From Eudoraea sp963704895 (GTDB lineage: Bacteria > Bacteroidota > Bacteroidia > Flavobacteriales > Flavobacteriaceae): a stretch of 64,000 nucleotides of DNA. The stretch covers positions 806,001 to 870,000 of the forward strand of contig CAVPID010000002.1 in assembly GCA_963704895.1 (NCBI GenBank), written 5' to 3'. Shown piece by piece: positions 37,717-47,439 of the stretch. Numbering within the stretch: the stretch's first letter is position 1; each line of letters opens with the position of its first letter. The notes under the pieces were generated by a model, which had not been told where the DNA came from, did no database searches, and saw only the letters and a program-made list of their open reading frames with translations. The translations under genes were made by a program, and so were the position numbers.

Positions 37717-37827
37717 ATGCTGGTATGAGGATTTAAGTTTGCAAAGATAGCATCTTAAGAATATGAAGGCAAAATATCCCTAAATGATTTTCATTAGATT
37801 TAAAAACCCTAATATTTTGTCGATTAA

Positions 37828-38055
37828 CTATTTATTACTGGAAAAAATACCTTCCATGAGTATCTTAATACTGTAAAAACCCATAGCTATGGCGCCAATG
37901 GCCAGAATGAAACCAACGACGAGTACAGGAAGGTAAAAGGAATGTTCGGTATTTTTGAATGCCTGATACAATACCACAGGTGCAGTAAACATAAGTACGA
38001 GCGTATAGGCAAGGTATTTTATTCCTTTAATAATTAATTCTTTGTTCGTTTTCAT
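37828..38055 (-). CDS. Small DUF6095-like membrane protein
   Basis: 75 residues from ATG 38055. Two hydrophobic helices (about 12-32 and 43-65) with a short loop containing YQAFKNTEHSFYLPV. The pattern MKTNKELIIKGIKYLAYTL at the start agrees with the small two-helix proteins of DUF6095 in Flavobacteriaceae, which lack a known function. An open extension up to 38115 exists but is not typical. It ends 111 bp before the thrS promoter region on the same strand, so it could share transcription with that operon. Confidence 0.72.
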   Translation of the reverse strand: MKTNKELIIKGIKYLAYTLVLMFTAPVVLYQAFKNTEHSFYLPVLVVGFILAIGAIAMGFYSIKILMEGIFSSNK

Positions 38056-38213
38056 ATTCTGCATATACCAGATTGATCCGGTTAAAAGTAAGAATATTGC
38101 GCTATATTTATACAAAAGGGGTTGAATAAATAGACATGGACATTTCAGGAAGAAATCAAAATTATGATTAAGTTTTCCGTTGGAATTATTTAAATCTTCA
38201 TTAAATAAAACAT

Positions 38214-39350
38214 ATGAATTTTCTACTGGTTCCCGATAAATTTAAGGGATCTCTTAGCGCGAAACAGGTGATAGCCGCAATTGAAAGTGGCGTTTCTTCC
38301 ATTTTTCCAAAAGCGGGGATTTACAGCGTTACAGCTTCCGATGGGGGAGATGGTTTTCTTGATTCAGTAAATCATTATAAGCAATTAGAAACCATTGAAG
38401 TTAATACGACAGACCCTTTAGGAGGAAAGATAAATACCGAATATTTATTAAACCGGCAAACAGGAGAGGGCTATATAGAACTTGCTAAGGCCTCCGGCCT
38501 GGAATTATTGAGAAATGAGGAACGCGACCCTTTGCAAACCTCAACCATAGGGACAGGAATTCAAATTAAGGATGCAGTCTTAAAAGGGGCTAAAAAAATA
38601 TATATTGGCCTGGGGGGTAGTGCAACTACCGATGCGGGTTTGGGAATAGCAACGGCGCTTGGATTTTCATTCCAGGATGAATTTGGAAATTTACTGAAAC
38701 CGATAGGAGGAAATTTATCTAAGATTAATGCTATAATCCCTTCCAAATTCCTACAAGATTATAAAAATTTAGAGGTTTATGCTGTTAACGATGTAGACAA
38801 TCCATTATTTGGACCAACTGGGGCAGCTTACGTTTATTCGGCTCAGAAAGGTGGAAATAAAGAGGATATAGAATTCCTGGATAAAGGTTTGAAACACTTG
38901 CATACCATTGTTAAAGGGGAAATGGGAAAGGACTATGCGGATATACCCGGATCCGGAGCGGCCGGTGGTGCGGCATATGGGTTAAAGACGTTTTTAAATG
39001 CGGAGTTTATAAGCGGTACTGATTTCATATTCAAACTGGCACGAATAGATATACTTTTAGAATCCAATTCAATAGATTTCATTATTACAGGGGAAGGTAA
39101 AATTGACGAACAAACCTTAAGAGGGAAATTAATAAATGGAGTATGCCAATTGGGTAAAAATTACAATATTCCGGTCATAGTGGTTTGTGGAGTTTCAGAG
39201 GTAAATGCAAAACACTTAAATGAGATGGGAAATGTTGAAGTCATAGAAATACGAGATCCATCAATGTCACTTTCCTATAGTATGGAAAACGCGTCCAGTT
39301 TAATAGAACTAGCTATAGTAAAATTTTTTAAGAATTACATAAAAAGATAA
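38214..39350 (+). CDS. glxK: Glycerate kinase
   Basis: 378 residues of glycerate kinase family 1 (PF02595). VPDKFKGSLSA at the start, ASDGGDGFLD near 42-51, GLGGSATTDAGLGIATALG near 132-150, and GSGAAGGAAYGL near 246-257 are family blocks. It phosphorylates glycerate with ATP, linking glyoxylate/tartronate or serine degradation to glycolysis. It is a single gene; no partner from those pathways is adjacent. Which hydroxyl (2- or 3-) is phosphorylated is not decidable; family 1 enzymes usually give 2-phosphoglycerate. Confidence 0.93.
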   Translation: MNFLLVPDKFKGSLSAKQVIAAIESGVSSIFPKAGIYSVTASDGGDGFLDSVNHYKQLETIEVNTTDPLGGKINTEYLLNRQTGEGYIELAKASGLELLRNEERDPLQTSTIGTGIQIKDAVLKGAKKIYIGLGGSATTDAGLGIATALGFSFQDEFGNLLKPIGGNLSKINAIIPSKFLQDYKNLEVYAVNDVDNPLFGPTGAAYVYSAQKGGNKEDIEFLDKGLKHLHTIVKGEMGKDYADIPGSGAAGGAAYGLKTFLNAEFISGTDFIFKLARIDILLESNSIDFIITGEGKIDEQTLRGKLINGVCQLGKNYNIPVIVVCGVSEVNAKHLNEMGNVEVIEIRDPSMSLSYSMENASSLIELAIVKFFKNYIKR

Positions 39351-39407
39351 GGGGGTCATTGTACGTGGCAAAGCTCACTACCATGATAGGATTCAGGCAT
39401 AATTCCC

Positions 39408-40298
39408 TTACTGGATAACCACGGTATCCTTATATTCCTGAACTATGGCGAAATACCCCAGCGGAAATATGTTAGGTTGACCCACGTTATCAGATATGTC
39501 AATATTGTCTATATCAGTAATATCAAACACATTCCCCCGAACGGTAGCCACAGGAGTGGCAAAAATACCAGCATCATTAGTGGTTTGCTCAATCAGGAGA
39601 TCCATATAGTTAAAAAAAGTCTGATCCGCCCCCATTAGTCGAATCTCTATTTCCGTATTAGATTCAAATATTTTGTCATAGAAGTACGAAAAACTAAATT
39701 GCTGTCCTTTGTAAAATTTATCTTCGGTAACCAGAAATTCGCCAAAACTGAAGTCGAAAAGATAAAAACTATCCCTTTCAGGGTCATCCGTAAATGTTAC
39801 GATTATTTCTGTTTCATCATCATTAAAAAGTGTACCATCTCCTTGAACTACAGAATCAATTGGAACCGAGGGTACATATTCTGTGACCGCCAGATATAGT
39901 CTGCCCTCATGCCTTATTAATAGATTGAATACTAAATTCCTGTCTAAGATGCTGGTAGGTATTCTTTGATCTGATGAAAAATTGGGATCTGGAGTATAAA
40001 TGCCCGATCCTGGAATTTCTTCAGCTAAATTAGAAAAACCAGAATTTATTATTATTCCATCTTCATACTCATCATATTGAATTAACACACTTTCTGCAGA
40101 AGTTGGCGTATTATTATTGAAAAAATCACTACTTAAAGATAATTTAACCTCCACCGGAATAAATTGTTCATCTATATCGACCCGTATCAGGGCATCTACT
40201 ACCAGTCTTGGCTCCTCATTGGGGACTTCCACGTCTATGACATCTTCGCAGGCAACGTTTAGTACTAAAACCACTAAGAGGTAGATATATTTTTTCAT
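39408..40298 (-). CDS. DUF4249 lipoprotein
   Basis: 296 residues. Lipoprotein signal (LVVLVLNVAC), then EDVIDVEVPNEEPRLVVDA, the standard opening of DUF4249 proteins, followed by beta-rich repeats. DUF4249 proteins are encoded with TonB-dependent receptors in Bacteroidota and are thought to be surface-exposed partners. It lies 8 bp after the receptor gene, a clear pair. The transported molecule is unknown. Confidence 0.9.
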   Translation of the reverse strand: MKKYIYLLVVLVLNVACEDVIDVEVPNEEPRLVVDALIRVDIDEQFIPVEVKLSLSSDFFNNNTPTSAESVLIQYDEYEDGIIINSGFSNLAEEIPGSGIYTPDPNFSSDQRIPTSILDRNLVFNLLIRHEGRLYLAVTEYVPSVPIDSVVQGDGTLFNDDETEIIVTFTDDPERDSFYLFDFSFGEFLVTEDKFYKGQQFSFSYFYDKIFESNTEIEIRLMGADQTFFNYMDLLIEQTTNDAGIFATPVATVRGNVFDITDIDNIDISDNVGQPNIFPLGYFAIVQEYKDTVVIQ

Positions 40299-40306
40299 AG
40301 TAGAGA

Positions 40307-42709
40307 TTAAAATTTAAAATTATAGGTTACTGAGGGTACAATTCCAAAAATAGAAGTACGCACAGCTTCATTAACACCGGTATCCTGATTTTCCCTGAAA
40401 TTAATAGAGGCCGCATTCATACGATTATAGACGTTATAGATGCTAAACACCCATTCGGACTTCCAGTTTCTCCCTTCATTTTTCTTTGGAGTCAGCGTAG
40501 CAGATATATCAAGTCTGTGATAGTCCGGCAAGCGTTCCTGATTTCGTAATCCGTAATAGGGAACAACAATGCCCTGAAACTCAAACTGGCCTACAGGGTA
40601 ATTGGTAGGCTGTCCGGTTTGAATAATAAAATTGCTATTGAACGTCCATTTCTTATTTAGGGTGTAACTTCCAAACACCGAAAAGTCATGTGTTTTATCA
40701 TAAGGAGTGCTATACCATTCTCCCAGATTTATGCCTGTCTCCAAATTAGATCTGCCATTGTCTTCAACAGGAGCTCTTCCCGGAGTCCTTTGTTCTGATC
40801 TGGATAATGTATATGCCAGCCATCCCTGAAACTTCCCCTGGTTTTTTCTGAATAGTAATTCAAGACCATATGCCCGGGCTGTGCCGTTTAAAATTACTTG
40901 CTCAATAGCATTATTGGCAATTAAGTTCGCGCCGTCTATATAATCTATTCTGTTTTGTATGTCTTTATAAAAGACTTCTGTCTCAAAGGAATAATCGCCG
41001 TTTTTTATATTTCTGAAATACCCAAGAGCATATTGATCGAGCAGTTGGGGTTTAACAAAAGGACCACTGGGTGTCCAGACGTCCAAAGGAGTAGGTGAAC
41101 TGGTATTAGATAATAGGTGAAGGTATTGAGATAGTCTTGTATAACTAGCTTTAAATGAATTATCCGGATTTAGGGTATATGCCAGTGAAATTCGCGGTTC
41201 CAAATTGGCGAATGAAGCTAAAGTTTCCCCTCTGCCTGGATTTATGGTCCCAATAGGTTCAGCTTCCTTATAAATAAGAAGGAAAGGGTCAAAAGTTACC
41301 GGGTTATTGTTTTCATAAACGTTTAATTCATCTTGTCCCAGTCTCATAAAATAACTGAATCTTAGGCCATAATTCAAACTTAAGTCTTGAGTTACATTAT
41401 GTTCTACATCCACATAGGCCGCAAATTCATTGGCATATTTTTCAATAAGTTGTTCTTCTACAATTCCAGATTCCGGACTGTTTGGAACTATTTTTCCCGG
41501 ATTAAATTTATAGTAGATATTATTTAACCCGTAGTTAATTCGCAATTTTTCACTGAGATAATGTTTAAGGTCATACTTGATATTAAAATTCTTAATACCG
41601 GAATTCCACTTAAATCCAACAAAATCCAGCTCCAAACCATAGTAATAATCCGAATAAATTAGAGAGAGGTTGGAAAATAATTTATTGGAGAAGAGATGAT
41701 TCCAGCGAAAGTTAACTACGCTATTGCCATAAGTGTTTTCAAAACTGTCTGAAATACTAAAAACATCCCGTCCAAAGTAACCTGAAAGGTAAATATTGTT
41801 CCTTTCATTTATTTTATAATTTAGTTTAGCATTAAGGTCATAGAAATACGCTTTGTTGGGAATATCAAATAGGGGAAGAGCCAAATGTGCATAAGAGGCT
41901 CTCCCGCCAATTAAAAAGGCGGCCTTATCTTTTACAATTGGACCTTCTGCCAATAATCTGCTTGCTACGGCACCGATGCCTCCGGTCATATGGAATTTGT
42001 TACTATTCCCTTCTTTTTGAAATATTTCAAGGACAGAAGATACACGTCCTCCATATCTGGACGGAATACCCCCTTTAAACAGTTTTACGTCCTTTATGGC
42101 ATCCGGATTAAATACGGAGAAAAAGCCAAACAAATGGGAAGAGTTAAAAATAGTTGCTTCGTCAAGCAGTATGAGGTTCTGATCTGCTGCACCACCACGC
42201 ACATTAAAACCCGAAGACGCCTCACCCGCACTGGTAACACCTGGTAGAAGAAGCAGAGATTTTATTACATCTGCCTCACCCAAAATCACGGGAATTTTTT
42301 TAATGGTTTGTACAGAAAGTGTATTCACACTCATTTGTGGTTTGCGAATATTAACTTTTTCCACATCTTCGGTTACCACAACTTCGTCTAATTGTTCAAC
42401 CTCTTCAACCATTTCAAAATTTATTCTGAGGTCCTGGGTAAGTGATATGGTTTGCACGATGTCCTGATATCCTAAATAACTAAGTCTGATTTGATAATCT
42501 CCTTCAGGTAGGGTTAGGGAGTAAAAACCATAATCATTAGTGGTAACACCGGTATTTATTTCAGGGACCAGTAAAGTAACTCCAATTAATGTCTCATTGC
42601 TCGAGGCTTCTGTAATTGTTCCATTGAAGGTATACTTTTGCTGTGAAAAGAGGCAAAATGAGGAAATAAAAAAGAGGATAATTACGAATTGTCGTAAGGG
42701 TTGGTACAT
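40307..42709 (-). CDS. TonB-dependent receptor with carboxypeptidase-like regulatory domain
   Basis: 800 residues from ATG 42709 (an in-frame TTG at 42727 is rejected). Signal peptide, CarboxypepD_reg-like domain (about 25-105; GTITEASSNETLIGVTLL), plug domain (about 120-230; DVIKSLLLLPGV, GFNVRGGAADQNLILLDE), then a 22-strand-type outer membrane barrel ending VTYNFKF. It imports a ligand across the outer membrane with TonB energy; it pairs with the DUF4249 lipoprotein. It is shorter than SusC-type receptors (around 1000) and lacks a SusD partner. Confidence 0.94.
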   Translation of the reverse strand: MYQPLRQFVIILFFISSFCLFSQQKYTFNGTITEASSNETLIGVTLLVPEINTGVTTNDYGFYSLTLPEGDYQIRLSYLGYQDIVQTISLTQDLRINFEMVEEVEQLDEVVVTEDVEKVNIRKPQMSVNTLSVQTIKKIPVILGEADVIKSLLLLPGVTSAGEASSGFNVRGGAADQNLILLDEATIFNSSHLFGFFSVFNPDAIKDVKLFKGGIPSRYGGRVSSVLEIFQKEGNSNKFHMTGGIGAVASRLLAEGPIVKDKAAFLIGGRASYAHLALPLFDIPNKAYFYDLNAKLNYKINERNNIYLSGYFGRDVFSISDSFENTYGNSVVNFRWNHLFSNKLFSNLSLIYSDYYYGLELDFVGFKWNSGIKNFNIKYDLKHYLSEKLRINYGLNNIYYKFNPGKIVPNSPESGIVEEQLIEKYANEFAAYVDVEHNVTQDLSLNYGLRFSYFMRLGQDELNVYENNNPVTFDPFLLIYKEAEPIGTINPGRGETLASFANLEPRISLAYTLNPDNSFKASYTRLSQYLHLLSNTSSPTPLDVWTPSGPFVKPQLLDQYALGYFRNIKNGDYSFETEVFYKDIQNRIDYIDGANLIANNAIEQVILNGTARAYGLELLFRKNQGKFQGWLAYTLSRSEQRTPGRAPVEDNGRSNLETGINLGEWYSTPYDKTHDFSVFGSYTLNKKWTFNSNFIIQTGQPTNYPVGQFEFQGIVVPYYGLRNQERLPDYHRLDISATLTPKKNEGRNWKSEWVFSIYNVYNRMNAASINFRENQDTGVNEAVRTSIFGIVPSVTYNFKF

Positions 42710-42777
42710 TAAGGCAATTTTCTTCAAAAATATGCATTAAGATTATAATCTATTCATTGTTATCAGTATTTTAAAAT

Positions 42778-42810
42778 AAAGAGACCCCAACTGAATTCGT
42801 TGAGGTCTTT
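42778..42810 (-). terminator. Imperfect terminator after icd
   Basis: On the minus strand AAAGACCTCAAC, loop of about seven, GTTGGGGTCTCTTT with a two-base bulge and one mismatch, then TATTTTAAAA. It lies 22 bp after the icd stop. Confidence 0.5.
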
Positions 42811-42831
42811 AATTTTATTACTGAATTAGTA

Positions 42832-45051
42832 TCAAATTTGTTCTAATAAAGAATTTAAAGTTTTACTTGGTCTCATGGCACTACTCATAAGCGAAGGATC
42901 GGGCTTATAATAACCACCAATATCCTGCGGAGTACCTTGGGCATCAATCAATTCTTCCACAATTCTTTGGGAATTTTTTTCAAGTGAGCTGCCAAGTTTT
43001 GTAAAAGTATTTTTAAGTTCACTATCTTCTTCCTGATTGGCAAGAGCCCTGGCCCAATATAGGCCTAAATAAAAATGACTTCCTCTGGTATCCAATTCAC
43101 CTACTTTTCTTGATGGCGATTTATCGTTATCCAAAAATTCTTCAGTGGCTTTATCCAGTGCTTTGGCCAATACTAAAGCCTTGGTATTGTTATTTTTATT
43201 TCCATAAAAGTCGAGCGATACACTAAGTGCTAAAAATTCACCTAATGAATCCCATCTCAGATGACCTTCTTCAAGGAATTGCTCAACATGTTTTGGAGCA
43301 GAACCCCCGGCTCCGGTTTCAAACAATCCACCACCATTCATTAAGGGCACAATAGAAAGCATTTTAGCACTGGTTCCAACTTCGAGAATAGGAAACAGGT
43401 CAGTCAAATAATCTCTCAAAACATTCCCCGACACCGAGATGGTATCTTTGCCTTGGATAATCCGATTTAGTGTAAAATTTGTAGCTTCTACGGGTGACAA
43501 TATTCTGATATCCAATCCTGAAGTATCATTTTCAGGAAGATATTTGTTAACTTTCTTAATCAGTTCAGCATCATGAGCACGCTCTTTATCCAGCCAGAAA
43601 ACAGCCGGAGTATTAGAAGTTCTTGCCCTGGATACAGCAAGTTTTACCCAATCCTGAATTGGGGCATCTTTAACCTGACACATCCTCCATATATCACCTG
43701 TTTCTACTTTATGTTTTAAAAGCTCTTCTCCTGTAAGAGTATCAATAATGCTTACAAAACCATCCTTTTTAATTTCGAAGGTTTTGTCATGCGAGCCATA
43801 TTCTTCTGCTTTCTGAGCCATAAGGCCAACATTAGGCACAGTTCCCATGGTGCGGGGATCAAAAGCTCCCTTCTTTTTGCAAAAATCAATGGTAGCTTTA
43901 TAAACACCTGCGTAGCTGCTGTCAGGTATTATGGCTTTAGTGTCCTGGAGCTTTCCTTCCTTATTCCACATTTGACCCGAAGTACGGATCATTGCAGGCA
44001 TGGATGCATCAATTATGATGTCGCTTGGTACATGGAGGTTAGTAATTCCTTTTTCGGAATTTACCATAGCAAGATCAGGACCATCTTGCAGGGCTTTCAT
44101 TATTTCTTCCTCAATTTCTGTTCTTTTATTTTCGGGAAGGGTTCTTAATTTTTCGAATAACATTTCGAGACCATCATTAGAACTTATGCCAATTTCCTCA
44201 AAAAGTGCTGCATACTTGTTAAATACTTCAGCAAAATAAACCTCCATTACATGACCAAAGATAATAGGGTCTGAGACTTTCATCATAGTTGCCTTCAGAT
44301 GAACTGAGAATAGGACTCCTTTTTTCTTGGCATCTGCCAACTGTTCTTTTAAGAATTGGAGAAGTGCAGTTTTGCTGAGGACGGTCGCATCAATTATCTC
44401 ACCTTTCAACAAGGGTATTTTTTCTTTTAAAGTGTTTACTGAACCATCAGTACCCGATAAAACTATTTTAACATCAGTAGCTTTGTCTATAGTTATTGAT
44501 TTTTCATTGGATTTAAAATCACCATGTGCCATAGTGGCAACATGTGTTTTTGAATTGGAATCCCAGGCACCCATTGAATGCGGATTTTTCTTGGCATAAT
44601 TCTTTATGGGCACTGGAGCTCTTCTATCAGAATTACCTTCTCGCAATACAGGATTTACCGCACTTCCTTTAATACGGTCATATCTGGACTTAAGCTCAAA
44701 ATCCTTTTCGTTTTTGGGTTCATCCGGGTAATCTGGTAATTTGTATCCTTTTTTCTGTAGCTCCGCAATTGCGTCTTTTAGTTGAGGAATTGACGCACTA
44801 ATATTTGGCAGTTTAATGATATTTGCTTCTGGTGTTTTTGCCAAGTCACCCAATTCAGTCAGATCATCAGGGGTTCGTTGGTTCTCCTTCAAAAAATCTG
44901 GAAAAGTTGCTAAAATCCTACTGGCCAGGGAGATGTCCTTTAATTCAATGGATACACCAGCTGTTTTAGTGAATGCCTTTACTATGGGTAAAAGCGATTG
45001 GGTTGCTAAAGCCGGTGCCTCGTCGGTTTTAGTGTATATTATTCTTGGCAT
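42832..45051 (-). CDS. icd: Isocitrate dehydrogenase (NADP), monomeric type
   Basis: 739 residues, typical of monomeric IDH (PF03971), unrelated in length to the dimeric 400-residue enzyme. MPRIIYTKTDEAPALATQSLLP at the start, SNSKTHVATMAHGDFKSNE, VMEVYFAEVFNKY and GGGLFETGAGGSAPKHVEQF are family blocks; the substrate-binding Ser/Asn region (NSDRRAP) is present. Oxidises isocitrate to 2-oxoglutarate in the TCA cycle with NADP. Upstream lies the terminator of a candidate ncRNA, so it should have its own promoter in 45052-45180. Confidence 0.97.
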   Translation of the reverse strand: MPRIIYTKTDEAPALATQSLLPIVKAFTKTAGVSIELKDISLASRILATFPDFLKENQRTPDDLTELGDLAKTPEANIIKLPNISASIPQLKDAIAELQKKGYKLPDYPDEPKNEKDFELKSRYDRIKGSAVNPVLREGNSDRRAPVPIKNYAKKNPHSMGAWDSNSKTHVATMAHGDFKSNEKSITIDKATDVKIVLSGTDGSVNTLKEKIPLLKGEIIDATVLSKTALLQFLKEQLADAKKKGVLFSVHLKATMMKVSDPIIFGHVMEVYFAEVFNKYAALFEEIGISSNDGLEMLFEKLRTLPENKRTEIEEEIMKALQDGPDLAMVNSEKGITNLHVPSDIIIDASMPAMIRTSGQMWNKEGKLQDTKAIIPDSSYAGVYKATIDFCKKKGAFDPRTMGTVPNVGLMAQKAEEYGSHDKTFEIKKDGFVSIIDTLTGEELLKHKVETGDIWRMCQVKDAPIQDWVKLAVSRARTSNTPAVFWLDKERAHDAELIKKVNKYLPENDTSGLDIRILSPVEATNFTLNRIIQGKDTISVSGNVLRDYLTDLFPILEVGTSAKMLSIVPLMNGGGLFETGAGGSAPKHVEQFLEEGHLRWDSLGEFLALSVSLDFYGNKNNNTKALVLAKALDKATEEFLDNDKSPSRKVGELDTRGSHFYLGLYWARALANQEEDSELKNTFTKLGSSLEKNSQRIVEELIDAQGTPQDIGGYYKPDPSLMSSAMRPSKTLNSLLEQI

Positions 45052-45180
45052 AAATTAAAGAGAATTTGTTTTAAGCGCAGCAAATATACAATTTTAACAG
45101 ATCATAAAACCACGGTTTTTTAAACTTTAATTAAAGCCAAGATAGCTTGCTAAAAGAATGAAAGTTATAGGGACAAATAG

Positions 45181-45227
45181 TAAAAAACAAAAGCCATATC
45201 ATTGTACAAGTACATTGACATGGCTTT
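45181..45227 (-). terminator. Strong terminator at the end of the candidate ncRNA
   Basis: Minus strand: an 18-bp stem formed by 45227-45210 and 45207-45190 with one G-T pair and one mismatch and a 2-base loop, ending TTTGTTTTTT. It lies about 130 bp upstream of icd and more than 500 bp after the preceding gene. Confidence 0.82.
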
Positions 45228-45596
45228 CTAGAATTAGCTAGCAAACTTTTTGTTCTGTACCGAAGTACAGCACGGCAACCATTGATTGCATTTGACTAAC
45301 TAAATCAACGTTTGAAACTTTCTTTGTTCTTAATTTTTCAACCAAGTAACAACTGAAGGCTTCTTCTCATCGTTTTAATTCATCTATCTTAAATCTAAAA
45401 CCTAAGTTCTAAATTTAACGTAAATAAACCCACACACCTAAGGAAAACTACAGCTCTCCTTCGTTATGCTCATCTCTTGTTAAAATCTGGTAATAAATTA
45501 CCCTACTTTAATTTTAAGACTAGACAATAATATAAAGAACGTCAACTTTACAATGGTCTTGTTGATTTACCCTAGACAGGTAACTCTCTTAAACCA
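45182..45596 (-). ncRNA. Candidate structured non-coding RNA, about 410 nt, family not recognised
   Basis: No gene fits in 45052-45797 on either strand, yet the minus strand has its own promoter (45602-45633), an intrinsic terminator (45181-45227) and several hairpins: CTGTAC-TTCG-GTACAG (about 45251-45266) with a UUCG tetraloop, GGTAA-TTTA-TTACC (about 45488-45501), TTACC/GGTAA near 45568-45584, and TCAAC/GTTGA near 45541-45566. The preceding gene (45798) has a separate terminator at 45750-45773. Reading frames inside are short. Tell-tale segments of RNase P RNA (GAGGAAAGTCC) and tmRNA (tRNA-like 3' end) are absent by eye. 6S RNA cannot be ruled out. Confidence 0.55.
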
Positions 45597-45601
45597 TAAA
45601 A

Positions 45602-45633
45602 TAAATATACATCATTTTTGAGCATATATCAAA
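45602..45633 (-). promoter_or_regulatory. Promoter of the candidate ncRNA
   Basis: Minus strand: TTTG (45633-45630), a 20-base spacer, and TATATTTA (45609-45602), which matches TAnnTTTG except for the last base. Predicted start is around 45595. Confidence 0.55.
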
Positions 45634-45749
45634 TTTTGCAAGAATTTAATAATCAACAGTTTATGAACTTGCTTTATGAACAATTGTTCATAACTAGGAA
45701 GTTTACAATTATTTATCAAAAGGGTTATTCAGTGGGATATATTAATACA

Positions 45750-45773
45750 AATCGGCCTCATCTGAGGCCGATT
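45750..45773 (-). terminator. Terminator after the carboxypeptidase-regulatory-domain gene
   Basis: Perfect stem AATCGGCCTCA / TGAGGCCGATT with a 2-base loop, followed on the minus strand by TTGTATTAAT. It starts 25 bp after the stop at 45798. The T run is weak. Confidence 0.7.
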
Positions 45774-45797
45774 AAAAGAATATCTCTTAAACTGTTA

Positions 45798-47132
45798 CTA
45801 CGGTATGGATTCCCCGCCGTCTGTATTAGATTTTTTTAACTGTCTTTGTATTTTCTTGATAGCAGATTCTATAGATTTTTCAGGTTCTATGATGTTGTAT
45901 TCTCCCCAGAAATCAGGATCTGAAAAACCAATGGCAGCCTCGCTAAGAATAATAGAGGATTTTAATCTATCCTTAACTTTCGGAACTTCGCCAGAAATAT
46001 TTTTTTCCCAGTCAGTAACGGCCATTTCACAGCTCATACTATAAACAGAATTAAAAAGCTTTTTATCCCAGTTGATTTTAAACTCTAAAAGCACATTACT
46101 ATATCCGTAATACCATTTTCCATTTTTTTCCCTGTAATCCACCCTGTAGGCTATATCTGTGGGGTATACTTTAGCATTGCGAGGTTTTTTCCTAACAAAC
46201 ATTTGACTCGCTAATTCCTTATCTGTAATATTTAAAGAATATATAGCACTGGTAAGTATTTTGTTTTCTGCGTCAATAAATAATTGTCCTTTATAAAGAG
46301 GATCATAAATATTAGGGCGTTGTTTAAAACCTACTACATAAATCAATTTGTCATTAATCCTTGTAGATCTTTCAAAACTAAAATCATAATCCTCCATGGT
46401 AACTTCATTAAAGATATATTCCGGGTATTTCATAATATCTACATAAAGCGCATTGAACGGACCTCCTTGCAGTTTTAATGCCAGAGTGTCTAGTTTGTTG
46501 TAGTCTGTACTCTTTCTGGCTTTATAGAGCTGTACGGCATCTTTTTTCTCAGAGGAATAAGGGGTTTTATATATGTTTACCACGGCTTCTGAAAGAGATA
46601 CATTTTTCTTTCGTTTTTTAATAGTTTCCCTGTAAAATGCGGTCATAAGTGTAGGATCTCCAAAGTAATTCTCTCCTTTTCTTCGCAGCGTTTCCTTAAC
46701 CAGGGTACGGGCACTTTTTGGAATAACAACATTTACCTCTTCCAATTTAGTTATTGAGACCATCAGTACAATCTTATTATTATTATCCTTTAATTGCTCC
46801 AAAGGAACTACGGAAGATTTATAACCTAAAAAGGATACAATAATATTTCCTTGTTTAATACTTGTTGGAATTTTTAATAAAAATTTACCTTCTGTATTGG
46901 TTATAGTACTAATATTACTTCCTTCCAAAGTTAATGTAGCAAATACAAGCGGCTTGTTGTTCTCACCGTCAACTACCTCTCCTTTGAATTGGTTGAATGA
47001 TGTTACTTCCTGAGGATTATCCTGGAAGACAGTTGATGCCTGGCTGGTTGCAGGTATTCCTATTAACAATATAATTCCTGCTAATGCTGATAATAGAACA
47101 TTATTGGATTTGAGAAATATGATATCTTTCAT
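45798..47132 (-). CDS. Carboxypeptidase-like regulatory domain surface protein
   Basis: 444 residues. A signal peptide (about 1-32) is followed by a CarboxypepD_reg-like domain (about 48-135; GEVVDGENNKPLVFATLTLEG, GKFLLKIP, VSFLGYKSSVVPL). A longer C-terminal beta-rich region (about 140-430) has YPEYIFNEVTMEDYDF and FIDAENKILTSAIYS segments. This organisation is common in Bacteroidota envelope proteins that are not TonB receptors. It probably resides in the periplasm or outer membrane; function unknown. It is not closely coupled to neighbours: 307 bp separate it from the inositol oxygenase. Confidence 0.83.
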   Translation of the reverse strand: MKDIIFLKSNNVLLSALAGIILLIGIPATSQASTVFQDNPQEVTSFNQFKGEVVDGENNKPLVFATLTLEGSNISTITNTEGKFLLKIPTSIKQGNIIVSFLGYKSSVVPLEQLKDNNNKIVLMVSITKLEEVNVVIPKSARTLVKETLRRKGENYFGDPTLMTAFYRETIKKRKKNVSLSEAVVNIYKTPYSSEKKDAVQLYKARKSTDYNKLDTLALKLQGGPFNALYVDIMKYPEYIFNEVTMEDYDFSFERSTRINDKLIYVVGFKQRPNIYDPLYKGQLFIDAENKILTSAIYSLNITDKELASQMFVRKKPRNAKVYPTDIAYRVDYREKNGKWYYGYSNVLLEFKINWDKKLFNSVYSMSCEMAVTDWEKNISGEVPKVKDRLKSSIILSEAAIGFSDPDFWGEYNIIEPEKSIESAIKKIQRQLKKSNTDGGESIP

Positions 47133-47439
47133 GATCTAGATTTTTAAAAACTATAGTTGCAAAAATACAACCCATTTCTTTCTAATTTAATGATTTTGAT
47201 CATCTTAAATTGTTAATATATCATAAATTTTCTTAAAGATTGCTGAAGGATAAATATCCTTAAGACCAATGATGCCTGTGCAGAAATGTGTCTATTTCTT
47301 GCTCTTTGGGTAGAATTTTCTATTGTGCTTTTACTCTAAAAGTTCCCACAAAACTATAAATACGGTCTATTACGTTTTAATCATAAATAGCAAAGTAAAT
47401 TACTTTGTTATTTTGAGATGTCTTTTTTTGGTTTTTGCA
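47133..47439. other. Intergenic region with palindromes
   Basis: No gene is seen. It holds a 17-base palindrome, CAAAGTAA-A-TTACTTTG (47391-47407), and another, AAGGATA-AA-TATCCTT (47246-47261). Both lie between the inositol oxygenase stop and the start of the next minus-strand gene. No T-rich terminator follows them, so they may be operator sites. Confidence 0.4.

Noticed and set aside
45182..45596. tmRNA or RNase P RNA
   Set aside because: The tRNA-like 3' end and tag-peptide frame of tmRNA and the GAGGAAAGTCC block of RNase P RNA are absent by eye; the family is left open.
45618..45839. 73-residue plus-strand frame near the candidate ncRNA
   Set aside because: It crosses a terminator hairpin and the end of the opposite-strand gene, and shows no domain or signal; a chance frame.
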